From Chitinophagaceae bacterium UBA3961 (GTDB lineage: Bacteria > Bacteroidota > Bacteroidia > Chitinophagales > Chitinophagaceae), in contig DGDD01000094.1 of NCBI GenBank assembly GCA_002385265.1, positions 1-8,754 of the forward strand: a stretch of 8,754 bases of DNA, read 5' to 3'. Shown here piece by piece: positions 1-6,307 of this stretch. Position numbers and translations under genes: made by a program. The notes under the pieces are model-generated. The model made no database searches. It was not told the DNA's origin and saw nothing but the letters and a program-made list of their open reading frames with translations. The number at the start of each line of letters is the position of its first letter. Position 1 is the stretch's first letter.

Positions 1-2254
1 AGGTTTGAAGTGTATTGAGGATGTCTGCTACTACTACTCCTTTCTGAGCAGCTTTAGGATAGTCAATTTTTACCATATACTGCGGGAAGCTGGCATCGAA
101 AGTGGTGAAAGCGTTGCTCAACTGTTCTTTTGTATTCAATATGGCTGCGAAATCCTTTGCAGTTTTCTCCAACAACTTTAAATCGCCCTTACCCGTTTTA
201 TCAAGTAATCTCAACTCAAACCCACTTGCGTTGCCGAATCCCGGAACAGGTGGGGGTGTAAAAAACTCAATTGTTGCATCTCGAATGGTAGAAGTTTTTT
301 TCTTCAATAATTCGATGATCTCTTTATCGGTCATTTCACGATCTTCCCATTTTTTAAGCGAGATCAAATTCATACCATAGGAAGCTCCTGTACCGTCTGA
401 CAATACATTGAAGCCTGCCAAAGAAGACACTGTTTCTACTTCCGGAAGTTCACTGGCAATTCGCTGCACCTCATCAACCACTTTCTCTGTACGTTCTAGG
501 GTAGCACCAGAGGGTGTTGTGATGGCGGCATAAATAGTAGCCTGATCTTCATTCGGAATAAATCCTCCCGGTACAATAGAAGCTAAGATGCCGGTAAACG
601 CACTAAATGCAATGATAGCAATTATCGTAATTGCACGTCTGCCTGCCAATACCGAAATCCATTTTTTATAACCATCTTGCAAACCATTGTACCAATTATT
701 AAATCCCTCGAAAAACCTCGCTAGTCCTTTCTTTTTACCACTTGAGTGATGAATAGGTTTAAGAATTAAAACGCACAATGCAGGAGTTAATGTTAATGCT
801 ACAACTCCTGATAAAACAATTGAGCAAGCAATAGTAAGCGAAAACTGTTTGTAAAAAATTCCGGCAGACCCCGGCATAAATGACACCGGTATAAACACGG
901 CCGACATTACAAGCGTAATGGATATAATAGCGCCGGCCATTTCTTTCATCGCCTCCATGGTTGCATCGGCAGGGTTCAAACCTATATGTTCCATTTTAGC
1001 ATGCACAGCTTCAATTACTACGATGGCATTGTCTACCACAATTCCAATTGCCAATACCAAGGCAAAAAGTGTGATCATGTTTAAGGAGAATCCTAACCAT
1101 TGCATAAAGAAGAAAGTACCGATCAACGATACGGGAACAGCAATGGCAGGAATTAGAGTTGAACGCCAATCTTGCAAGAAAAGAAACACCACAATGGAAA
1201 CAAGTATAAACGCTTCAATCAGGGTTTTTACGACTTCATGAATTGAAGCATCTAAGAAAGAGGACACATCATAACTAATGGTATACTTCATCCCCGATGG
1301 AAATTCCTTTTTCAATTCCTCCATCCGAGCTTTGATATTGGCAATTACCTCACTGGCATTACTTCCGGGTCGTTGTTTCAACATAATTGCAGCTGAGGGC
1401 TTACCATTCTCTTTTGAAAGCACATCGTATTCTTGAGAATCAAACTCAACTTCGGCAATGTCTCTCAATCTAATCAATGCACCAGATGCATCACTTTTGA
1501 TAATAACATCCTCGTATTGTTGAGGAGTATTGAATTTGCCGGTATATTTTAAAACGTATTGAAGTGCTTGTGGCGATCTACCTGAGCTCTCTCCTATTTT
1601 ACCCGGTGCTGCTTCTACGTTTTGTTGTTTCAGACTATTGATAACATCATCGGTACTGATGTTGTAAGAAGTCATTTTCTGTGGATTCAACCAAATCCGC
1701 ATCGAATAATCGCGTGACCCAACAATATCGGCAAATCCCACACCCTCAATACGCTTCAGTTCGGGCATCAAGTTGATATCGGTGTAATTGTAAAGGAATT
1801 TTTCATCCATCGATGAATCTTCACCCAATACGTTCACGTACAGCAACATGCTGTTCTGTACTTTTTCAACAATTACGCCAGACTTGATCACTTCTTCCGG
1901 TAATTCATCTAATGTAGCAGAAACGCGGTTTTGCACGTTTACTGCGGCTAAATCGGGATCGGTTCCGGCTTTAAAGATGATTTGGATTACGCTGGTTCCA
2001 TCGTTTCCGGAAACCGAAGACATGTAACTCATTCCGGGTACACCGTTGATGGCTCTTTCTAAAGGCGTAACTACTGCTTTCACACAGGTTTCAGCATTAG
2101 CTCCGGTATATTTAGTGGTAACATTTACTTCAGGAGGCGCAATTTCAGGGAATTGTGTAACGGGCAATTGAAAGAAAGCTAGCAATCCCAACATTGTAAT
2201 GATCAATGATATTACAATAGAGAGAACAGGCCGCTTTATAAAAACAGAGACCAT
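1..2254 (-). CDS. RND multidrug efflux transporter, AcrB/MexB-like (HAE1), partial: C-terminal part outside window
   Basis: Inner-membrane proton-driven pump subunit that would export amphiphilic compounds through a tripartite complex with the adaptor encoded just upstream. Translating leftward from the ATG at 2252-2254 gives 751 open residues with no stop. AcrB is about 1050 residues, so roughly 300 residues, including TM8-12, lie beyond position 1. Visible features are TM1 (about residues 9-30), the porter domain, the AcrB-like stretch SIHEVVKTL before TM2, LFLQDWRSTLIPAIAVP, the TM4 proton-relay segment GIVVDNAIVVIE (D408, N409), TLTPALC, and a switch-loop-like stretch before SLKKWEDR. The end aligns with the start of the second porter/docking half (GVVVADIL). 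The relay carries Asp-Asn where AcrB has Asp407-Asp408. The gene follows the adaptor by 54 bases without a terminator and shows no Shine-Dalgarno sequence. The family call is secure; the substrate is unknown. Confidence 0.95.
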   Translation of the reverse strand, partial: MVSVFIKRPVLSIVISLIITMLGLLAFFQLPVTQFPEIAPPEVNVTTKYTGANAETCVKAVVTPLERAINGVPGMSYMSSVSGNDGTSVIQIIFKAGTDPDLAAVNVQNRVSATLDELPEEVIKSGVIVEKVQNSMLLYVNVLGEDSSMDEKFLYNYTDINLMPELKRIEGVGFADIVGSRDYSMRIWLNPQKMTSYNISTDDVINSLKQQNVEAAPGKIGESSGRSPQALQYVLKYTGKFNTPQQYEDVIIKSDASGALIRLRDIAEVEFDSQEYDVLSKENGKPSAAIMLKQRPGSNASEVIANIKARMEELKKEFPSGMKYTISYDVSSFLDASIHEVVKTLIEAFILVSIVVFLFLQDWRSTLIPAIAVPVSLIGTFFFMQWLGFSLNMITLFALVLAIGIVVDNAIVVIEAVHAKMEHIGLNPADATMEAMKEMAGAIISITLVMSAVFIPVSFMPGSAGIFYKQFSLTIACSIVLSGVVALTLTPALCVLILKPIHHSSGKKKGLARFFEGFNNWYNGLQDGYKKWISVLAGRRAITIIAIIAFSAFTGILASIVPGGFIPNEDQATIYAAITTPSGATLERTEKVVDEVQRIASELPEVETVSSLAGFNVLSDGTGASYGMNLISLKKWEDREMTDKEIIELLKKKTSTIRDATIEFFTPPPVPGFGNASGFELRLLDKTGKGDLKLLEKTAKDFAAILNTKEQLSNAFTTFDASFPQYMVKIDYPKAAQKGVVVADILNTLQT

Positions 2255-2308
2255 TTGTACTAATTAGAGTTGAGTAAATAAAAATCGAAGCTTTGTTAAG
2301 GTTTTAAC

Positions 2309-3424
2309 TTAATTAAAAGAAAGATCTGTAAAAGACAGAATTTTGGGTTTTACGATCATCCCTTCTTTCACCTGTTGAATACCTTCGAATAGAATCATAT
2401 CTGATTCTTGAAGAGCACCGTCATCGATCACATAAATGTGAGGAAGCCTTGTTTTCACTGTAACAGGTTTCATTTTTACTGCACCCGACGTACTTATGGT
2501 GTAAACGTATATTTTATCTTGTATTTCGAACGTTGCTTTTTGCGGGATAACGAGAATATTATTCAAGGGCTGTTCAACAAAAATTCTCCCTGTTGCACCG
2601 TGTTTCAGCAGGCGCTTTGGGTTTTTAAACTTGGCACGAAAAGCAATATTCCCAGTGGTGGCGTCAATTATGTTTTCACGTGTTTCGATGGTACCGGTTT
2701 CAGGAAACCACTCGTTGTTTACCATCATTAAGCGCACTTCTTTAGAGATCCCTTTTTGTTGATTTTGAAGAAGATTTACAAATTCAATTTCACTTACGTT
2801 AAAATAGGCATATACTTCTTCGTTGTTTGACAACGTTGTAAGCAATTCACCTTCTTCTACCAAGCTTCCAACTTTATATGGTATTCTGTTTAAAACACCT
2901 GAAAAGGGCGCTTTAATTTCAGTATAATTCAAATTGATGTTGGCAATAGAAATAGCGGCTTTTGCTTCTTCAATTTTCGCTTCAATTGCTTCTTTTTTCG
3001 CCATCGCCATTTCCAACTCAGGGCGAGCAACGATGTTTTTATCGGCTAGCAATTTAGTATTACGGATATTCAATTCAGCCATTTTCAATTCGGCCTGCAA
3101 ACTTTTTAAATTCGCTTGCTCTTTTAGTAACTGATCTTTTAAAGTACGATTGCTCAAGCTAAACAGAAGCTGGCCTTTTGTTACAGCTTGGCCTTCATCT
3201 ACATGGATTTTTTCAATCATTCCACGCACATGCGTTCTGAGATCAATGGTTTGTTTTGATTGAATTTCAGCTACGTATTCTTTTTCATAAATAGTATCCA
3301 AACGCTGAGGCTTTACCACCTCAAATACTTGAACATTGTCTTTCTCTGCTTTGGCATTGGTACCACAGCTCATAATAACAGAAGAACATACAATTACCCA
3401 CACAATAAGATTAACACGCTTCAT
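2309..3424 (-). CDS. RND efflux periplasmic adaptor (membrane fusion protein), lipoprotein
   Basis: Periplasmic adaptor that should bridge the RND pump to a TolC-like channel. The 371-residue length fits the AcrA/MexA family. The N-terminus has a short hydrophobic stretch ending in lipobox IMSC, with Cys20 as the predicted lipidated residue, so the mature protein should be membrane-anchored. Domains in order: first lipoyl half (about 60-92, GMIEKIHVDEGQAVTKGQ), alpha-helical hairpin rich in K, E, A and L (about 95-163), second lipoyl half (about 168-198, IKAPFSGVLNRIPYKVGSLV), beta-barrel (about 202-285), and membrane-proximal domain (about 286-360). At the hairpin tip, the TolC-contact motif known in AcrA/MacA (RxxxLxxxxxxS) aligns as R121, L125, V132, so the Ser is replaced. 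The gene is second in a leftward operon, with gaps of 52 bases from the small exported protein and 54 bases to the transporter. The start ATG at 3422-3424 places the lipobox correctly. It has no obvious Shine-Dalgarno sequence. Confidence 0.95.
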   Translation of the reverse strand: MKRVNLIVWVIVCSSVIMSCGTNAKAEKDNVQVFEVVKPQRLDTIYEKEYVAEIQSKQTIDLRTHVRGMIEKIHVDEGQAVTKGQLLFSLSNRTLKDQLLKEQANLKSLQAELKMAELNIRNTKLLADKNIVARPELEMAMAKKEAIEAKIEEAKAAISIANINLNYTEIKAPFSGVLNRIPYKVGSLVEEGELLTTLSNNEEVYAYFNVSEIEFVNLLQNQQKGISKEVRLMMVNNEWFPETGTIETRENIIDATTGNIAFRAKFKNPKRLLKHGATGRIFVEQPLNNILVIPQKATFEIQDKIYVYTISTSGAVKMKPVTVKTRLPHIYVIDDGALQESDMILFEGIQQVKEGMIVKPKILSFTDLSFN

Positions 3425-3476
3425 TTTAATAAAGATGAAATGATGACAAAAAATTATTTCTACTATTAAAAATCTC

Positions 3477-3815
3477 CTACGCCTGCGGAGGAGGTGTTTT
3501 AATATCTAGTGCGGGAAACAAATACCAATGTCCAACTAAATGGTATTTGATTTCAGTTCCCTCTACAAAATGTTCATATGGAAGTTGATCGAGTGGTACT
3601 AGTACTGTAATATGTTCTATTTCAGTGTCTGAGGCGCTTTGATTCGGTATATTTCTATCAGCTTCTTTTGAGCCTTCTTCAATAAGATCAACAGTATAAC
3701 CGAATTCATACAACGGTGTATTTTCTTGAAAAGGATGAAAACCTTTCCAAGTATTGGAAATAAAAACCAATGTTAAGTAAGTGAACAGTAAAATATGTCT
3801 TCCCCAAGATTTCAT
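3477..3815 (-). CDS. Small exported or membrane-anchored protein of unknown function, first gene of efflux operon
   Basis: I do not recognise this 112-residue protein. The N-terminus is MKSWGR followed by a hydrophobic segment (about residues 8-21, ILLFTYLTLVFISN), consistent with an uncleaved signal anchor or a signal peptide. There is no lipobox Cys and no cysteine anywhere. The rest is acidic and polar (for example DLIEEGSKEADR at 43-54), then an aromatic stretch GHWYLFPALDI, and a proline-rich end TPPPQA. No catalytic motif is visible. It lies 52 bases upstream of the adaptor gene on the same strand with no terminator between, so co-transcription is likely. A consensus-like Bacteroidota -7 element (TAACTTTG, 3829-3836) sits just ahead of its ATG. 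It could be a periplasmic accessory of the pump or an envelope-stress protein; both are inference. That it is a real gene is supported by the signal sequence, operon position and promoter spacing. Confidence 0.75.
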   Translation of the reverse strand: MKSWGRHILLFTYLTLVFISNTWKGFHPFQENTPLYEFGYTVDLIEEGSKEADRNIPNQSASDTEIEHITVLVPLDQLPYEHFVEGTEIKYHLVGHWYLFPALDIKTPPPQA

Positions 3816-3817
3816 GC

Positions 3818-3872
3818 CTGCTGTGATGCAAAGTTATTTTTAAAATCTAAACTCCTAAGTATCACACAGCAG
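3818..3872. repeat. Inverted repeat flanking the efflux-operon promoter (candidate operator)
   Basis: CTGCTGTG at 3818-3825 has its exact reverse complement CACAGCAG at 3865-3872, 39 bases apart. The arms enclose the candidate -7 and -33 elements of the leftward promoter. Next to the arms, the hexamer TGTGAT occurs at 3822-3827 (+) and 3861-3866 (-), and a third copy lies at 4005-4010 (+) inside the candidate araC promoter. An 8-base match across a 200-base region can arise by chance, so operator function is inference. Confidence 0.35.
3829..3858 (-). promoter_or_regulatory. Candidate Bacteroidota-type promoter for the efflux operon
   Basis: On the minus strand, 3836-3829 reads TAACTTTG, an exact match to the TAnnTTTG -7 element known for the Bacteroidota primary sigma factor. 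Eighteen bases upstream lies TTAG (3858-3855), one mismatch from the TTTG/TTG -33 element. Transcription would start near 3820-3825, giving a leader of only about 5-10 bases before the ATG at 3815. This is seen by pattern match only; there is no transcript evidence. Confidence 0.5.
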
Positions 3873-3997
3873 CAATCGGCTAATTTAATAGCATTTTAAT
3901 TCTAAGTAGTGCGCGAGTAGTATAAATATAAGGAATTTCTTCTATCCGCTGCAAAACAAATAAAAAAAAGCGCATTTTAGAACCTGAGGTCAATTCA

Positions 3998-4026
3998 TTG
4001 TATCTGTGATATAATATTTATATTTG
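3998..4026 (+). promoter_or_regulatory. Candidate Bacteroidota-type promoter for the AraC-family gene
   Basis: TTG at 3998-4000 and TATATTTG at 4019-4026 match the Bacteroidota -33 (TTG) and -7 (TAnnTTTG) elements with an 18-base spacer. The surroundings are very AT-rich. The expected transcription start, a few bases after 4026, falls at or just inside the ATG at 4030, so the message would be leaderless if this promoter is real. The rest of the divergent gap (about 3873-3997) holds AT-rich DNA with no other element I can support. Confidence 0.4.
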
Positions 4027-4029
4027 ATA

Positions 4030-4854
4030 ATGCTTTTGGATCCGATACAGCCTTGCGAATATTTGTCGAACTGGATCCGATGTTACCGCATCATCCATTT
4101 TAACTTTGAAGAGGGTGCCCCACTTCATCCCAAATTATATACCCCAAGACCTGAGTTCTGCTTGCAGTTTCATTTAAGAGATGCAGAAAGCATTCAATAC
4201 AATTACACAGCTGCAAAAGAACGGTCCTTCAATGTTAGTCTTTCGGGGCATTATACAAACACACAACTTCGTTATGTACCGAAACATTTTTTAAGTGTGC
4301 AAGTAGTATTTCATCCTGAAGGGTGGCGGATGCTTTTCAATAATGAAACGTTACTGGATCAAACTATTGAAGCCAGTTTAGTTCTTGGATCATCTGTAAA
4401 CAGTTTATATGATGAACTTGCGAATAGCCTCTCTTATCAAGATATTGTTTCAGTGCTAAACAAATATCTTTCGATTCGATTCTCAAAGCTCAAAACAATC
4501 GATCATCCTTTTTTTGCAATTCCACGATTAATGCTTGGGCACAGCACTACCAGATCGATAGACTGGTATGTAAAAAACGCCTACTATTCCAATCGCCAAT
4601 TTGAGCGAAAATTCAAGGATCTCACAGGGCTTAGTCCAAAAGAATATTTGCGAATCGTGCGTTTCGATCGAGTTTTCAGATGGCGAAATAAATATCCCAA
4701 TGAAGATTGGTTGAGTACCGCGCTAGAATTCGGGTTTCATGACTATCAACATTTGTCGAAAGAGTTCAAAGAATTCACCGGGTACTCCCCTACGCAATTT
4801 GAGTCAGTTGACGAAAACGGGCCCGATTCAATTGCGGGCATTGCGGAGGTATAA
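4030..4854 (+). CDS. AraC-family transcriptional regulator
   Basis: DNA-binding regulator of 274 residues counted from the ATG at 4030. A TTG two codons earlier (4024) is also in frame, but it overlaps the candidate -7 element and ATG is preferred. The N-terminal two thirds start LLDPIQPCEYLSNWIRCYRI, like the effector-sensing domain of many Bacteroidota AraC-type proteins (of the type called DUF6597; from memory). The C-terminal DNA-binding domain (about residues 172-258) has two helix-turn-helix units: YYSNRQFERKFKDLTGLSP, and the second containing ALEFGFHDYQHLSKEFKEF followed by TGYSP. The G-F-x-D-x-x-H-x-x-x-x-F-K pattern is the family hallmark. It is divergent from the efflux operon and 61 bases upstream of the cupin gene, making both plausible targets. 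The ligand is unknown. A 10-base direct repeat lies inside its first 52 bases. Confidence 0.93.
   Translation: MLLDPIQPCEYLSNWIRCYRIIHFNFEEGAPLHPKLYTPRPEFCLQFHLRDAESIQYNYTAAKERSFNVSLSGHYTNTQLRYVPKHFLSVQVVFHPEGWRMLFNNETLLDQTIEASLVLGSSVNSLYDELANSLSYQDIVSVLNKYLSIRFSKLKTIDHPFFAIPRLMLGHSTTRSIDWYVKNAYYSNRQFERKFKDLTGLSPKEYLRIVRFDRVFRWRNKYPNEDWLSTALEFGFHDYQHLSKEFKEFTGYSPTQFESVDENGPDSIAGIAEV
4037..4081. repeat. 10-base direct repeat at the start of the AraC-family gene
   Basis: TGGATCCGAT occurs at 4037-4046 and again at 4072-4081, a 35-base period, about 3.3 helical turns. The copies are read in different frames (encoding L-D-P-I and N-W-I-R-C), so protein repetition does not explain them. AraC-type proteins often bind direct repeats, so an autoregulatory site is possible, but coincidence is not excluded. 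Confidence 0.25.
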
Positions 4855-4876
4855 TATGTCTTTTTTTTACCACCAG

Positions 4877-4902
4877 TTGCGCTCCCTTCTACCTTAATCT
4901 TG
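4877..4902 (+). promoter_or_regulatory. Weak candidate promoter for the cupin gene
   Basis: TTG at 4877-4879 and TAATCTTG at 4895-4902 (one mismatch to TAnnTTTG) are separated by 15 bases, shorter than usual. Transcription would start around 4907, just ahead of the ATG at 4916. Read-through from the AraC-family gene is an equally good explanation, since no terminator hairpin is visible between them. Confidence 0.25.
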
Positions 4903-4915
4903 TGAAAAATTATCT

Positions 4916-5470
4916 ATGGAACGCAAACAATTCTTACAACAAACAGCCCTTTTAACGGCATTTATTGGTATCAGTAAATTCACGAAAGCGAATTCAAAGA
5001 GCAACCCCATCCAACCATTTGTGGTGGGTAAAGGGAAAAGTAGAAAAGGGAGAAATCAGTTTTTTAAAGGGAAACACCCCAATGATGTAAAAATATCGGG
5101 TAAAGACACGAATCAACAACTGGCGGTATTTGAATACATCGGCTACGATAAAATAGGGCCGTCGCTACACATACACCTTGAACAAGAAGAAATATTCTTC
5201 GTTGCTGAAGGAACCTATAGATTTAAAGTAGGAGACGAACTTAAGGAACTAGGTCCGGGAGATACCATCTTTTTACCCAGAAACATTGCTCATACATGGA
5301 TTCAAACTTCAGATTATGGTAGACTTCTTTATGCTGTAACTCCTGCCGGAAAGTTGGAAGATTTTTTCGACACCATGGAAAATTTAAAAGCTCCTCCTAC
5401 CCAAGCAGAAGTTGACAAAATACATGCAGAGCATGGGATGAAGCTGGTAGGTCCCGGACTAACTTTGTAA
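4916..5470 (+). CDS. Exported single-domain cupin protein
   Basis: Small metal-binding beta-barrel protein of 184 residues with one cupin domain (about residues 68-145). Cupin motif 1 is visible as G81, H85, H87, E91 or E92, and G99 (GPSLHIHLEQEEIFFVAEG). Motif 2 is G115, P121, H126 (GDTIFLPRNIAH), with Asn in place of the usual Gly after the Pro. The metal ligands H85, H87, E91/E92 and H126 are all present. The N-terminus, MERKQFLQQTALLTAFIGIS, resembles a twin-arginine signal with Arg-Lys in place of Arg-Arg, so periplasmic export is likely. The tail (DFFDTMENLKAPPTQAEVDKIHAEHG split around 150-174) resembles that of quercetinase-like cupins, but the reaction cannot be assigned. It sits 61 bases after the AraC-family gene and ends in an intrinsic terminator that overlaps its stop codon. 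It could be a dioxygenase, an isomerase or a non-catalytic binding protein. Confidence 0.9.
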   Translation: MERKQFLQQTALLTAFIGISKFTKANSKSNPIQPFVVGKGKSRKGRNQFFKGKHPNDVKISGKDTNQQLAVFEYIGYDKIGPSLHIHLEQEEIFFVAEGTYRFKVGDELKELGPGDTIFLPRNIAHTWIQTSDYGRLLYAVTPAGKLEDFFDTMENLKAPPTQAEVDKIHAEHGMKLVGPGLTL

Positions 5471-5495
5471 AAGGAGCATTCAGCTCCTTTTTTTT
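5469..5495 (+). terminator. Rho-independent terminator after the cupin gene
   Basis: AAAAGGAGC (5469-5477), loop ATTCA (5478-5482), then GCTCCTTTT (5483-5491) form a perfect 9-bp stem, with a run of eight T (5488-5495) that partly pairs in the stem. The first two stem bases belong to the cupin TAA stop codon (5468-5470). It separates the AraC-cupin unit from the receptor unit. Confidence 0.85.
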
Positions 5496-5569
5496 ACCTT
5501 TCAACCCAAAAAAAGGCGAAGCAACATTTTCGGGGCAAAATTTGTCTAACTTGAAGCCGAACACGACAA

Positions 5570-6307
5570 ATGCCAATGAGAAAGCAACTTATGTCCTGGG
5601 TAATCATTTTACTACCCGTATGCCTTTTTTCACAAACTGCCCCCCTTTCAGATTCCGGATTCGCTAAACGAAATGCCGATACCGCTTATCAACAATTTTC
5701 TCGACTTTTAAAAGAAAATCTCCCGTACTACATAGGCCCCGCATATACTGGCCATGGTCATGGCATTGTTGGGCATGCATTCTACAAAACCGACGCCTTT
5801 CAAAAAGGGTCTCTACAATATGATGGGCTCTGGTATCAAAATGTAGAGTTCAAATTTGATTTGGTTGACGGAACTGTTCTTGTGATGGATTACAATCGAA
5901 ATTTTTTAGTTGAATTGAAGCCGGAAAAAATTGGGGGATTTGAATACATGGGAGAGCGATTTATTCATCCAAGATTTCACGACCCGTCGAATGAAGATGT
6001 ACCAAATGGTATATTAAAAGTAGTATTCGATGGGGCCGCATCTGCTTTTGCTTACGAGTACAAAAGAGTATTGTATGAAGTAACAACTGAAAAAACAGTC
6101 TATTCTTATAAGTCTTATTCCAAGTACTGGGTAACAATAGATGATTCTTGGTATCAAATAAAGTCAAAGGGGCAAATCATCAAGCTACTTTCTAAAAAAG
6201 ACCCTGCCATAAAATCTTGGGCCGCTGCCAGTAAACTATCGTTCAAAAAAGATCCGGAGCTATACCTTGCTTCTATTTGCTCACAGTACAAACCTTCTTT
6301 GAAATAA
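5570..6307 (+). CDS. Exported protein of unknown function, translationally coupled to a TonB-dependent receptor
   Basis: Secreted or periplasmic protein of 245 residues; function unknown. The start is ATG 5570 (MPMRKQ) or, equally well, ATG 5576 (MRKQL). Either leaves a standard signal peptide with core WVIILLPVCLF and likely cleavage near SQ (21-22). The mature part has a His/Gly-rich stretch GHGHGIVGH (61-69), a conserved-looking segment GSLQYDGLWYQNV (80-92), and many aromatic residues in a beta-rich pattern; no Cys-lipobox, no membrane helix after the signal. I recall similar exported proteins beside TonB receptors in Bacteroidota, but cannot verify this here. The stop TAA (6305-6307) shares its last base with the receptor ATG (TAATG), so the two are coupled in translation. 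Upstream, 5496-5569 has only degenerate -7-like strings (TACCTTTC 5495-5502; TAACTTGA 5547-5554), neither convincing. A role as a partner of the receptor is inference. Confidence 0.85.
   Translation: MPMRKQLMSWVIILLPVCLFSQTAPLSDSGFAKRNADTAYQQFSRLLKENLPYYIGPAYTGHGHGIVGHAFYKTDAFQKGSLQYDGLWYQNVEFKFDLVDGTVLVMDYNRNFLVELKPEKIGGFEYMGERFIHPRFHDPSNEDVPNGILKVVFDGAASAFAYEYKRVLYEVTTEKTVYSYKSYSKYWVTIDDSWYQIKSKGQIIKLLSKKDPAIKSWAAASKLSFKKDPELYLASICSQYKPSLK

Noticed and set aside
102..1241. Plus-strand open frames at 102-380 and 918-1241
   Set aside because: They lie antisense inside the RND transporter gene, whose minus-strand translation aligns with AcrB throughout.
2408..3469. Plus-strand open frames at 2408-2731, 2934-3134 and 3260-3469
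   Set aside because: Antisense shadows of the adaptor gene; no family features and no independent promoter or ribosome site.
3822..3866. TGTGA...TCACA as a CRP/FNR-type site
   Set aside because: The half-sites are about 34 bases apart instead of 6, so the pair does not fit that palindrome.
4821..4868. Possible terminator after the AraC-family gene: GCCCG/CGGGC stem at 4821-4839 and a T-run at 4860-4868
   Set aside because: The stem is only 5 bp with a 9-base loop, lies inside the coding region, and is about 20 bases away from the T-run.
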